The translations under genes and the position numbers were made by a program. DNA of 64,000 bases from Meconema thalassinum (taxonomy: Eukaryota > Arthropoda > Insecta > Orthoptera > Tettigoniidae): NCBI GenBank assembly GCA_946902985.2, contig OX336395.1, forward strand, positions 290,775,065 to 290,839,064. Reading direction: 5' to 3'. Below the pieces are notes generated by a model. That model was not told the origin of the DNA. It saw only the letters and a list, made by a program, of their open reading frames with translations, and did no database searches. This document shows, in pieces, positions 19,884 to 29,741 of this stretch (position 1 is its first letter; each line of letters begins with the position of its first letter).

Positions 19884-22800
19884 TCATTGGTCCGTCTGTG
19901 TCCCTCCGTAGGCTGCCAGGCGATCTCGATGCACGATCTTCATCTTCGCCCTCGGGTTCCGCTGGATCCTGTAGACGACATCGTTGATCCGTTTCACGAC
20001 TCGGTACGGGCCCTCCCAGGACTTCTGAAGTTTGGGTGACAGGCCTTTCTTCCGTAATGGGTTGAAGAGCCAGACCAGGTCGTCCTCGTGGAATCCGCCG
20101 GCATCCGTCTGCTGGTCGTATCGGGTCTTCATTCGGTCGGTCTCGATCCGCAGTTTCCTCCTCGCGAACGCGTGCACGTCCTCCAGTTGGTCGACCAGTT
20201 CTTGACAATACTGGCTTACCGGGATCGGATCATTCCCAGGTCGGCCGAAGGCAAGATCGACAGGTAGACGGAGCTCCCTCCCAAACATGGCCCGGGCTGG
20301 TGTGCACCCGGTGGCTTCATGCACGGCGGCGCGGTAGGCCAGGAGAAATAGTGGAAGATGTTTGTCCCAATCCCTCTGGTGCTCGCTGACGACTATTCGG
20401 AGATGGTTCTCGATGGTGCGATTGAATCGCTCTACCATCCCGTCGGACTGAGGGTGTAGCGGCGTCGTCCTTGTCTTCCGGATTCCCAGCAGCTGGCATA
20501 GGTTCTGGAACACCTGCGACTCGAAGTTCCTCCCTTGGTCGGAGTGCAGCTCCAGGGGTACTCCGTACCGGCTGACGAATTCTTTCACCAGGGTCTCTGC
20601 AATCGTCGCGGCTTCTTGGTTAGGGAGCGCATACGCCTCCGGCCATTTGGTAAAGTAGTCGCTGACGACTAATATGTAGCGGTTCCCTGCCTCGCTTAAC
20701 GGGAATGGCCCAGCAACATCGATGGCCACTCTCTCCATGGGGCCGCCCACGTTGTAGGTCTTCAGTGGACCCCGTCGTCTTCGTCCTGGGCCCTTGCTGG
20801 CTGCGCAATCGTGGCACCTCGCGCAGTGGTTCTCCACGTCTGTTCGGCATCCGATCCAGTAGAACCGCTCTCTCAGCTTCTCCAGGGTCTTCTTTATCCC
20901 TAGGTGTCCACCAGATGATCCTCCATGAACTTCCTTCAGGACTTCCTCCGTCATAGCCTTTGGAACGACGACTTGTTCCCGAGATGTCTTCCCGTCGGTG
21001 CTCTCCCAGGTACGGCAGATGAGGCCATCCCTTACAATCAACGAGTCCCACTGTGCCCAGTAGGACTTAAACTTTGGGCTGCAGTCACTCACAATGTTCC
21101 ACCCGGGTCTGGGGACACAGGCCCTCTTCCATTCGGCTATCAGTCCCAGGTCATCATCCTCTGCTTGTGCCCGCGTGAAAGATTCGCGGCTCCAGTTCCC
21201 TTGAAGTTCCACAGTAGTCCTTCGGCACAGTATCCCGGTGTTCTCCTCCCTTCGGGCACAGAAGGTGCAGTCTTCGGGGCACGGTCTTCGTGACAGGGCG
21301 TCGGCGTTAGAATGCAGTTGGCCTTTCCTGTGCTGAATCTCAAAGTTGTACTGTTGAAGCCTCTCTAACCACCGCGCGAGTTGACCCTCGGGCTGCTTGA
21401 AGTTCAGGAGCCACCGCAGGGATGCATGGTCGGTCCTGATGAGAAATTCTTGCCCGTACAGGTACTTGTGGAAGTGTTCAATGGTCTTCACGATGGCGAG
21501 CAGCTCCTTCCTGGTGACGCAGTAGTTCCTTTCTGGCTTTGACAAGGCCTTGCTGAAGTAGGCCACTACTCTATCCTCGCCGTCCACTACCTGCGACAGG
21601 ATTCCCCCTATGCCAAAGTCGCTGGCATCGGTATCGACGATGAACCTTGTTCCAGGTCTGGGGTAGGCCAGAATAGGTGCGGTGCACAGAGCCTGCTTGA
21701 GTTGTTCGAAGGCACTGTGGCATTCTGCTGTCCACGTGAAGAGTTGGTCCTTCTCAGTCAGGCGATGTAAAGGTTTGGCGATGTCGGCGAATCCCCTCAC
21801 GAAGCGACGGTAATAAGTGCAGAGTCCCAGGAAGCTTCGTAGTTGGGACTTGTCCTTCGGAACTGGCCACTCCCTCACAGCTGCGGTCTTCTCTGGGTCG
21901 GTGCGCACCCCTTCCTCGGAGACGATATGCCCAAGGTACTGGACCCGCTTCTGGAAGAGCTGACACTTCTTGGGGCTCAACTTCAGCTGGGCAGCCCGTA
22001 GCTTCAACAAGATCTCCTTCAGATTGCTGTAGTGCTCCTCGAAGCTCCTTCCCAGAACGATGACGTCGTCTAGGTATACCAGGCAGGTCTTCCAGTGTAG
22101 TCCCCTCAGAATGGACTCCATTAGCCTTTCGAAGGTCGCAGGGGCGTTGCAGAGACCGAATGGCATGACGGTGAACTGCCAGAGCCCGCTGCCCACAGAG
22201 AACGCCGTTTTCTCGCGGTCCTTAGGGTGGACCTCCACTTGCCAGTAGCCACTCTTCAAATCCAAGGTGGAGAACCATCTTGACCCTGATATGGTGTCCA
22301 GCGTGTCGTCGATCCGGGGTAGAGGGTAGCTGTCCTTCTTCGTGACGTCGTTCACCCGCCTGTAGTCCACGCAGAACCTGGTGGAACCGTCCTTCTTCTT
22401 CACAAGCACGACCGGAGAACTCCAAGGACTATGTGATGGCTCGACCACCCCTTGCTCCTTCATCTCTTCTACCATCCGGTCGACTTCGGCTTGCTTGGCG
22501 AGCGGGACACGTCGGAATGGTGCCCTAATCGGTGCGCTGTCCCCAACGTCGATTCTGTGCTGGACCAAGCTTGTCCTGCCGAAGTCTTTGCTCCCCACGG
22601 AGAAGACATCCTGGAATTCGCGTAGCAGGTCCTGAAGTTGGCGTGATTGCTCTTCGTCTAAATGGTCCTTGGATCCTTGGTACAGCTTCTGTAGTTCTTC
22701 TGGCAGGGTGCGTCTTCTTCGGTTGTCCGTCTGCAGGTGTCCGTCCGTCGCTTCTGTGATGCGGGCAATCCAGGTAACGGGCTCGCAGACTCCTAGGTTG

Positions 22801-23462
22801 GAGTCCCGGTGAACCGTAATATCGTAGTCGTTCAGGTTGGACAGGTGGACGTACGGCCGAGGCGTCGTGTTGATGAGGGTCTTGGCAACTAGCAATCCTT
22901 TTGTCTGGATGTCCTCATATTTTGGCTCGATGACAGCCGCCACTCCCTCAGCAGTTCCGTCGACAATTACGGCAGCGCTGACCTCCGTCCTGGCGGGAAC
23001 GATGACGTCCTCACTCAGCCTTACTCGTCGTGCGGTGACGGCCTCGTGTGCTGGTTGCAAAGCAAGTTCCTCACCTCCGAAATGCAGAGTGTTGGTACTC
23101 AGGTCCAAGATGATGTTGTTCTGGTCCAGGAAGTCCAGTCCGATGATCACTTCGTTTGATACGTCAGCCACAAGCACTGGATGCTTTATCACCCGTCGAC
23201 CAATGACGAACTCCAGTGATGCTTCGCCATGTACCGGTGCGGTCTCTCCGGTCGCGGTTATTAGCTGGAGGTTCCTTTGTGTGGGTTGCACTCTCCACTT
23301 CGGGATCACAGTGGGATTGACGATGGTCCTCGATGCTCCCGTGTCGATCAGCATGGGCCAACTCACTCCGTTGATGACTCCGTCGACCATCAGGCTGCTA
23401 TTGTCCCTCCGTAACTTCGTCACACGCACTTGGACTGCCGGGGCTTGACGACTGTCACAAGC
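19884..23462 (-). CDS. pol: gypsy Pol polyprotein: protease, reverse transcriptase, RNase H, integrase
   Basis: The frame is open from just after the gag stop codon (23463-23465) to 19884, with no ATG at its beginning; the first GTG is at 23429. Numbering from that codon gives 1181 residues. The protease active site is DTG (29-31). The RT has VDYRRVND (354-361) and YLDD (452-455). RNase H has DTDAS (599-603) and TDHAS (666-670). The integrase has H835/H842/C872/C875 zinc ligands and a D904, D964, E1000 triad with 35 residues between the last two. A GPY motif sits near 1140 and there is no chromodomain. All key residues are present and no stop or frameshift was seen, so it looks functional. 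Being in the same frame as gag with only a TAG between, it is probably made as a Gag-Pol fusion by stop-codon readthrough, or after splicing. Confidence 0.95.
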   Translation of the reverse strand, partial: ACDSRQAPAVQVRVTKLRRDNSSLMVDGVINGVSWPMLIDTGASRTIVNPTVIPKWRVQPTQRNLQLITATGETAPVHGEASLEFVIGRRVIKHPVLVADVSNEVIIGLDFLDQNNIILDLSTNTLHFGGEELALQPAHEAVTARRVRLSEDVIVPARTEVSAAVIVDGTAEGVAAVIEPKYEDIQTKGLLVAKTLINTTPRPYVHLSNLNDYDITVHRDSNLGVCEPVTWIARITEATDGHLQTDNRRRRTLPEELQKLYQGSKDHLDEEQSRQLQDLLREFQDVFSVGSKDFGRTSLVQHRIDVGDSAPIRAPFRRVPLAKQAEVDRMVEEMKEQGVVEPSHSPWSSPVVLVKKKDGSTRFCVDYRRVNDVTKKDSYPLPRIDDTLDTISGSRWFSTLDLKSGYWQVEVHPKDREKTAFSVGSGLWQFTVMPFGLCNAPATFERLMESILRGLHWKTCLVYLDDVIVLGRSFEEHYSNLKEILLKLRAAQLKLSPKKCQLFQKRVQYLGHIVSEEGVRTDPEKTAAVREWPVPKDKSQLRSFLGLCTYYRRFVRGFADIAKPLHRLTEKDQLFTWTAECHSAFEQLKQALCTAPILAYPRPGTRFIVDTDASDFGIGGILSQVVDGEDRVVAYFSKALSKPERNYCVTRKELLAIVKTIEHFHKYLYGQEFLIRTDHASLRWLLNFKQPEGQLARWLERLQQYNFEIQHRKGQLHSNADALSRRPCPEDCTFCARREENTGILCRRTTVELQGNWSRESFTRAQAEDDDLGLIAEWKRACVPRPGWNIVSDCSPKFKSYWAQWDSLIVRDGLICRTWESTDGKTSREQVVVPKAMTEEVLKEVHGGSSGGHLGIKKTLEKLRERFYWIGCRTDVENHCARCHDCAASKGPGRRRRGPLKTYNVGGPMERVAIDVAGPFPLSEAGNRYILVVSDYFTKWPEAYALPNQEAATIAETLVKEFVSRYGVPLELHSDQGRNFESQVFQNLCQLLGIRKTRTTPLHPQSDGMVERFNRTIENHLRIVVSEHQRDWDKHLPLFLLAYRAAVHEATGCTPARAMFGRELRLPVDLAFGRPGNDPIPVSQYCQELVDQLEDVHAFARRKLRIETDRMKTRYDQQTDAGGFHEDDLVWLFNPLRKKGLSPKLQKSWEGPYRVVKRINDVVYRIQRNPRAKMKIVHRDRLAAYGGTQTDQ

Positions 23463-24986
23463 CTACCTTTGCCCCCCTAGGCTGGCTGATACTTGCTTTC
23501 CTGGGCCGCGCGGTTTCCCTACGACTGACTGTTCCGACGGAAACCCTTGGCGGCGGCGATCACCGCAGTCCTTGCTCAGGTGGCCTTTCTTACCGCAGGC
23601 CCAGCAGGTCGGTAGTCCTCTTCCAGGCCGCCTCTCCTGTTGTATTCCGGCTGTGTCGTTGCTGGTGGTGCCGCGACTATCGAAGAAACGGCTTAGCGCC
23701 TCCATCAATTCGTCGGCCAGGGGCTTGGTCTCGTTGATTTTTGCTGGTTCGTCGACGTCCACTTGACGCACCCGCGCGTGCATTCTGGATGCCTGTTTTG
23801 CCGTCTCGAATTCAAGTGCGTGGCTCAGCGCATCTGCCAGGGTCTTATTGCGCGCGAGTCGCAGCGCCTGTTGAGTGTCCGAGTCCCGTAGCCCGTCGGT
23901 GAAAGTCTGCGTCGCTATCTGCTCCAGAAAATCGGCCGGCGCTGTTGGGTAGGCGAGCCTTACGAGGCGTGCGATGTCCATCTCGAACTCCTGCAGGGTT
24001 TCCGCGTTCTTCTGTACCCGGGTCCGGAGCTGCATCTGGTAGGCCTGCTGAAGATGGCTATCTCCATATCGGGACTCCATATGGGCGATCAGTGCAGCGT
24101 AGTCCTGGGATCCAGTCGGGATGGCCTGAAGGACGTTAAGGGCGTCGCCTCTCAGCGCTACAATGAGAGCTGTAGCCTTTTCTGTGTTGTTCCAGTTATT
24201 TATGGAACAGGCTGCCTCGAACTGACGTAAGTAGGTGCTCCACGGGACCTTTCCGTCGAAGGTTGGGGGCGTCACTCTGCTATGCCCCGTTCCTGATATT
24301 CCCGGTGTAACGGTGGGCGGGCGTTGGCGCAGCTCGGCAACTTCCTCTCGTAGAGCGTTGAATTGCTCTTTCACCCCCGTCAGTGGGCGTTGGCGCAGCT
24401 CGGCAACTTCCTTTTGTAAGGCGTTGAATTTCTCCTCCACCCCCATCAGCGGGCGTTGGCACAGCTCGGCAACTTCCTTTTGTAAGGCGTTGAATTTCTC
24501 CTCCACCCCCATCAGCGGGCGTTGGCGCAGCTCGGCAACTTCCATTTGTAAGGCGTCGAACTTCTTTTCCACTGCCGTGACTTCCTCACGCAGACCCAGT
24601 TCTAATTTCTTCAGGTCCTGTGTCAACTTATTCTGACCGTCTTCCATCTTCTTCTGGCCGTCCTCTATCCTCTTCAGGTCCTCCGCTAGCTTCTTCTGGC
24701 CGTCTTCTAGTTTGGCAGTTAGGTCCTCGGCTAACTTCTTCTGGCCGTCCTCCATCTTCTTCTGGCCGTCCTCCATCTTCTTCAGGTCCTCCGCTAACTT
24801 ATTTTGGCTGTCCTTCAGGTCCTCTGCTAACTTCTTCTGGCCATCCTCCATCTTCTTCTGGCCGTCTTCCATTTTGGCAGTTAGGTCCTTGGTTAAATTC
24901 TTCTGGCCGTCTTCTATGCCATTTAACTTTTCTAGCAATGCTGCCAATTGCGCCTCCATTTTAGTTGTTTGCCTTGTAAAGGGCAT
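23463..24986 (-). CDS. gag: gypsy Gag with coiled-coil repeats and CCHC zinc knuckle
   Basis: The 507-codon frame starts with ATG at 24986 and ends in TAG. Residues about 20-140 are a charged heptad-like array of MEDGQKKLAEDL-type repeats, probably coiled coil. Residues about 145-230 hold tandem 22-residue units (VEEKFNALQKEVAELRQR core). A central domain (about 240-400, with the DGKVPWSTYLRQFEAACSIN block) resembles the retrotransposon Gag capsid. A zinc knuckle CWACGKKGHLSKDC lies at 461-474. Gag forms the particle and packages the RNA. The N-terminal repeats are unusual in length and are tandem at the DNA level. Confidence 0.9.
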   Translation of the reverse strand: MPFTRQTTKMEAQLAALLEKLNGIEDGQKNLTKDLTAKMEDGQKKMEDGQKKLAEDLKDSQNKLAEDLKKMEDGQKKMEDGQKKLAEDLTAKLEDGQKKLAEDLKRIEDGQKKMEDGQNKLTQDLKKLELGLREEVTAVEKKFDALQMEVAELRQRPLMGVEEKFNALQKEVAELCQRPLMGVEEKFNALQKEVAELRQRPLTGVKEQFNALREEVAELRQRPPTVTPGISGTGHSRVTPPTFDGKVPWSTYLRQFEAACSINNWNNTEKATALIVALRGDALNVLQAIPTGSQDYAALIAHMESRYGDSHLQQAYQMQLRTRVQKNAETLQEFEMDIARLVRLAYPTAPADFLEQIATQTFTDGLRDSDTQQALRLARNKTLADALSHALEFETAKQASRMHARVRQVDVDEPAKINETKPLADELMEALSRFFDSRGTTSNDTAGIQQERRPGRGLPTCWACGKKGHLSKDCGDRRRQGFPSEQSVVGKPRGPGKQVSASLGGQR

Positions 24987-25062
24987 GCACTCACAGGAAA
25001 ATTAGAGAAAATGACCTGCTCGGGTTTTGAAACCAGGACCGTCAGGTGTTGTGCTTGAGTTC

Positions 25063-25085
25063 GTAATCCGGCTTCTGACACCAGT
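25063..25085 (-). other. tRNA primer-binding site
   Basis: On the minus strand TGGTGTCAGAAGCCGGATTA begins two bases after the 5' LTR. It is complementary to a tRNA 3' end ...CTTCTGACACCA. This pattern is reminiscent of leucine tRNAs, but I could not check the isoacceptor. Confidence 0.75.
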
Positions 25086-25852
25086 TGTTACGTGCCACCC
25101 CCTAGTGGCACTTATGTTAACTGGATTACGGTGGGGGTACAAAGCACAATACCAATTACAGCTTAAAGAAATAATTAACTTTATTGTGGCCAGAAAATTA
25201 CACTAGTCAGCAAATACAAGCAATTAGGAGCCTTATTCCAGTTTCCTCAAGTCTCTTCCTTGAGCGCTCTTGGCCCTTCCACTTGTCAACAGATCACAGA
25301 AGTTAATCCGTCCTAATGAGTACGGTGGCCTTGACAGAAACTACCTGCTCCTCTCTTTTATGTTCACCGACCACAATTACTTACGTTCACTTGCTGCAGG
25401 CTATTTCGCTGTCCACACGCTGGAGAAACAATGTCACTGGATTTCGACACCACAATATCTGACACTCAGTGAAAGCACACTTACTCAGAACACGGCAGTC
25501 CCCTGTATGTTCCTCACTTCGCCGCTACACTAGGGGTTTCGCAAGTCACCACACTTCTGTCGCTCAGAATAAACGCTCACACTAGCTCGTAAAACACAAC
25601 AACAACAACTGCTTCACGGGTCACTCTTATATAGCAGGCTGGTGACTCAATAAATGGTTCTAGATCCATCCAGGGTCCACGGCTTCTCGAGGTTTCCATC
25701 GCTGGTCCAGTCACGAATCTTCTGGACTATCCCTTTGTCTTAGTAGCCCTGTTGCATAAGGCACACGCAATACAGGAGGCATGCCACAGCCCAGCCCCTG
25801 GGGCAGTTGTGACTCAAGCGGCGAGCGATGACACAAACTCACATCCGTAACA
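25086..25852 (-). repeat. 5' LTR of the gypsy element
   Basis: It is 767 bp (TGTTAC..GTAACA), nearly identical to 19080-19846. The promoter and transcription start for the element should lie here; I could not place them with confidence. Confidence 0.95.
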
Positions 25853-25856
25853 ATAC
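25853..25856. other. Target-site duplication ATAC, right
   Basis: This is identical to 19076-19079. Confidence 0.85.
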
Positions 25857-25871
25857 GTCTCTTCAACACGT

Positions 25872-27142
25872 AGTCTACTTACGAGGGAAGTACCCCAGCT
25901 CGAACGGCGAAAACCGACTGAAAATGGGTTTAAAGTATACAGTTGTACCTATGTAAATAGCTATCAATGCCATTCATCTTTAAAAGTACGTGTTCGGTCG
26001 CCAGCGCCATCTGAGTATGTGATAATGTGATCACCGTGGCATTTTAGTTTGGACTATTGCAATGCGGGAACATTGTAAATAATGGAGTATGTCCACATGT
26101 TGCCCTTGTTAAGTGTGCATACTGTTCCATTCGGGTGTGTTTTAATCACTTCATCGAAACTCCACATTTACGCTCCGTCGTCGAATGAAGGACAACACAG
26201 TTACCTTTTACTGTGGGAAAGATGACTATGTCAACACGGAACTGCATGTGTTAAGATTTCTTGTTGCAAGCAAGTGTTCAACCTTTTGCCAGATGATACT
26301 GTACGACATCTGTTTCTTGAATGGTCCGAATTGCCTGTAGCACGGTAGTTTCTGCTGCGAATTGTGTGTCTGCAATCTTAGGACGCCGTAACTTCCAAAC
26401 ATTGATTGTACACAAATGTGGGATTTTACAGATAAATGCCTGTGATGGGTAGTATAACAGACATATCTTCGTATGTTAAGCGCAATGTCAGTCGGTTTTA
26501 GCCGTTCGAGCTGGGGTACTTCCCTTGTTAGTATAAAACTAAGTCCCCGATTCTTGGATGTCACGGGTAATCTCGAGAACCACTGGATTGGTTTTGATGC
26601 GGTTTTCACCATTCTGTAAAGGATTTCTCAAGGAAGGTTTCTGTAAAAAAACATTCATTTATGACCAAGAGAAGCCGAGTAGTAACGATTTCAGTGAATC
26701 GAGTCGAAGAAAGACCTGCCGTCCGTGGGACTTTTATGCTTACGCTGGGTAAACCGTTAAAAATATCAATATACTATGAGTGTAAGAATTGTTCAGCATG
26801 AAAAGTTCTACAAAAATATCCACTAAAGCATATCTCTATCTTTAATACATCGCCCACTATAAGTGTTTTTGCGTTTTCATTTCTTCCAACAATCTCCATT
26901 CCGTGGAAATTTAAATAAGTAGCTTCGGAGCGAGTTTATGAGCTAGTGAACGAGCCATCACTCCAGCTTCGGCCAGCTTCAAACTGTCGAGTTAAGACTT
27001 CACAAAAGAGTATATGTGTTTGGAGTTTCGCTGTTCACCTCGGCTTTTCTGAATTGCGTCTGTGATCTGCCGTCCGTGCGCCTTTTAAGCTTACACTGGT
27101 AAACTGTTAAAGGTACCGGGCGAAGCCGGGACGGGTTGCTAG
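25872..27142 (+). mobile_element. Helitron (non-autonomous) interrupted by a MITE
   Basis: The 3' end has a GC-rich hairpin (CCGGGCGAAGCCGGG) followed by ACGGGTTG and CTAG, ending at 27142 with host T next. The body after 26525 (AAGTCCCCGATTCTTGG, CTTTACAGAATGG in reverse, etc.) matches 47740-48195 and, reversed, 30865-31586 and 58165-58529. The 5' end lies near 25872 but its terminal TC is degraded. No Rep/helicase coding sequence is present. Confidence 0.75.
25884..26525. mobile_element. TIR element inserted in the Helitron 5' end
   Basis: The left end AGGGAAGTACCCCAGCTCG.. and the mirrored right end ..CGAGCTGGGGTACTTCCCT share about 39 bp of inverted repeat continuing through AACGGC.AAAACCGACTGA. 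The interior has no transposase. No clear target duplication was seen, so the superfamily is unknown. Confidence 0.7.
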
Positions 27143-27225
27143 TTGAGAGTATTAACAACACCCAGTTGTATTTGCGTGTGGGCGATTTTCAAGGCTCTGG
27201 AAAGTTTACTTTTCAAGGAACGTTT

Positions 27226-27350
27226 CTTTGGTTGTTTGGTTCCTCAGTTTAAGGGGCTACGACAACACGGTCATGTAGCCCCGTGTACTTGGGAATGTGT
27301 TGAATTAATCAGATAACCTTTGTTTTTGTGGCGGCTGTCGTAGTGTGTGC
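27226..27350 (-). repeat. SINE tail-domain fragment
   Basis: TTGGTTGTTTGGTTCCTCAG..CACGGTCATGTAGCCCCGTG..GTGTGTGC matches the SINE-A tail domain in reverse. The head is absent. Confidence 0.7.
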
Positions 27351-27434
27351 AACTCCAGTCCTTAATGTTGGGGATGGGTTAGGTGCCCCTGGACTTGCCA
27401 GGAACGAGTGTGAGCATAGTCGCTACCAGCCATG

Positions 27435-27585
27435 GGACCTCCTTCGTTTATACTCGCAATCCGAGCCACGTGATATTTCACATGGAAAATTTCGCATGCT
27501 TTTAACCGGACACCGAACCCGCTTGGCCTCGGGGAGAGCTAAGCAGCTTGACACCTGCGCCATGACGCCTCCTGATACAGATGAA
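27435..27585 (-). repeat. Degenerate SINE-E-like fragment
   Basis: In reverse this resembles SINE-E at 48274-48465 (CATGGGACCTCC, CAATCCGAGCCACGTG, CACATGGAAAATTTCGC). Similarity is moderate. Confidence 0.4.
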
Positions 27586-27611
27586 GTAAACTGTAGGGAT
27601 TTATAATAAAA

Positions 27612-28165
27612 CTAGCCGGATTCGCCCGGGAACAGTTATGAATGCATTGCGTGATAAGCGATGTCAATGAACTACGACCTATATCCGTTTCACGTCTCGG
27701 CATGATGGGTTAAAATCACTGACTGGACTATTAATTATATTATCATGGAGGAGATGCATGCGCAACGAATTCTTGTCAGACGTAATTTAAGAATGGCGAG
27801 GTGCATGGAACACAAATCCCTCTTCCGTCCAATCTTAACTTGACTGTGTATTTTGCGGAACGAAATTTTCACAGGTGAAATGAAGAAAAACCGAGTTGCA
27901 CTTCCAGGGAAACTCCAAACACAACCACTCTTCTCTGAAGTCTTAACTCGACACGACTCGACAGTTTGCTGCTGGCCGTATCTGGGGTAATAGGCTCGCC
28001 CCTAGCTAGCTCGTAAACTGTCGCCTCAGTAATGGAATGGAGATTGTTGGAAGAAATGAAAACGTAAAACCACTTATAGTGGGCGATGTATTGAAGATAA
28101 AGATATGCTCTCGCGGACTTTTTGTAGAACTTTTCTTGCCGAGCAATTCTTACACTCGTAGCATA
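27612..28165 (-). mobile_element. Helitron, 3' end intact, 5' side truncated
   Basis: In reverse complement the 3' end is CCCGGGCGAATCCGGCTAG, ending at 27612. The body (AATCTCCATTCC reversed, CACTTATAGTGGGCGATGTA) matches the family. Homology is lost near 28165, where other sequence precedes the P-like pseudogene. Confidence 0.7.
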
Positions 28166-28366
28166 GCGTATAGAAAAGAAAGTGCGGAGACTCCCGAATC
28201 TGCCGCATCTTCTTTAGTATGGGTAGTTGCTGCGCCCGCCGACAGACTGCGCAGTGGTTGATTGTTGCTGGCTGGAGTCATTTTCTAAGCGCTCGCGAGT
28301 TTGAAACACAGAAATGCTGCCGTATTTACTGTAGGCTAGTCCTTATTTCTTGGTGTTGAAAAGTGT

Positions 28367-29440
28367 ATGCGATCAAGAAGCGATCTCCACGATAAAAGTA
28401 AGTTGCTGTACAAAAATCAAGTAATATATTTTAATTACTACGGACAGGTTTATGCCATGGACACGTCCCTCGAGTTCGCAGGCCTTAAAGCTTGTCCAAA
28501 ATTGACTTCCGCACACATAAACCCTACGTCTTTCCAAAGAATGAACGCGAGACTCGCTTTCCAATTATACAGCAATGCGACCGCGAATGCCATTAAGATC
28601 TTCCAGCAAACTAACCCCGAAATTTTAGCGGCAGTAAGAATACAGAATTATTCACGAGAGACATGAACAATCTATCAGATGCGTTTAACTCCAGAATACC
28701 AACAAACACACTATACAACGATGCCCCTTCGCACAAGACATTAATAGACTTTTATGAAACCATTAGCTCAGAAAATAACACATACCTCAAATAGGACAAT
28801 TAAATTCTTTTAGAGTCACGCTAAAGAGTACCTTAGAAGTCGCTCAAGATTTATGGTCCAAAGGCTTTAGATACGTATTGACAGGGAAATTCAATTAAGA
28901 CCCCTTGGAAAGTCATTTCGGAATTTTAAGGTCCATAAATTGTGACGAGCACCCATCAATTGTAGATTTTCTGCATTTGCATTTATTACAGTGCGTGTAT
29001 GTTCCAATTAAGATGGCTATATCACTGTCCTGGAACTGGAACTGTCATTTGTTAATCAAATGCGATTAAATGCGAAGCAAACCGAGGAACAAAACAAATC
29101 TGTTAAGTTGTCTGCGGAGGACAAAATTAGAGACAAAGTGGTGATAACGAACTGGGAGAATGATCCTCCCCTCCCTTATGAAGACAACATTCCGAAACAA
29201 TCGGTTGGTTTACTATCTAGCAGGGTACATTTTCAAGCAACTAAAAAAGGAATCAGCTGTGTGAAGTGTGCAACAATCCTAAAAAGAGGAAGGCCTTCAG
29301 ACACAACAGCTGCAACTTTCACTAACATAAAGGACTTTGGCTCAATAACTACCCTTACTTACCTAACCCACCCGTCCGACAGTGTCTTCAACATTCTTTT
29401 ACATGTCAAAGTAGTCGTTGAAAAGAACTCCGAACTCGGG
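28367..29440 (+). pseudogene. P-superfamily transposase remnant
   Basis: Pieces of one protein occur in order across changing frames: CPKLTSAHINPTSFQRMNAR (about 28495), RDMNNLSDAFNSRI (about 28660), LKSTLEVAQDLWSKGFRYVL (about 28830), then an FN-stop-DPLESHFGILRS block (about 28890) and HPSIVDFLHLHLL. This matches the C-terminal half of P-element/THAP9 transposases, in which GF.Y..T...NQDPLE..FG..R is conserved; the Q codon is a TAA here. A further frame (29060-29440) carries CVKCATIL, like the cysteine motif near the P transposase C-terminus. Several frameshifts and stops make it non-functional. It may be the partner half of THAP fragments elsewhere in the window, but not the same insertion. 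Confidence 0.75.
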
Positions 29441-29741
29441 AGAAGTGTCAATGGCATAAACCTGTCAGTAGTAATTAAAATCTATTACTCTTCCCTCTCA
29501 AATTTTGGGGTGATAGGCTATATTTCATGAGTGTTTGGACTGCATTGATGAGTTTGTTTTAGGGCCGTGTGACTTACAATATATTATGGAACATAAACTG
29601 GACTTTATTGGAAGAAACTCGTTTTTCATTCCATGAAGTGCCGCTTTTTCTTTCTCTCGAAAGAAATTAGGAAAGAACAGTCATCTGCTAAGACTGCAAT
29701 ATCGTCGCGTAAGCTTTCCAACGTTTCGGACAACGGACAGC

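Larger units (their letters stand above)
19076..25856 (-). mobile_element. Complete Ty3/gypsy LTR retrotransposon
   Basis: The element spans two 767-bp LTRs and has a primer-binding site, gag, protease-RT-RNase H-integrase pol and a polypurine tract in canonical order on the minus strand, inside a 4-bp duplication ATAC. Near-identical LTRs (roughly 0.4% by my hand count) and open frames point to a recent insertion. No env-like frame lies between pol and the 3' LTR. Pol order with integrase last and a GPY motif places it in Ty3/gypsy (Metaviridae); I do not assign the clade. Confidence 0.95.

Noticed and set aside
22837..23448. Long plus-strand frames opposite pol and gag (e.g. 203 codons)
   Set aside because: Antisense shadows of a GC-rich coding strand with no recognisable domain.
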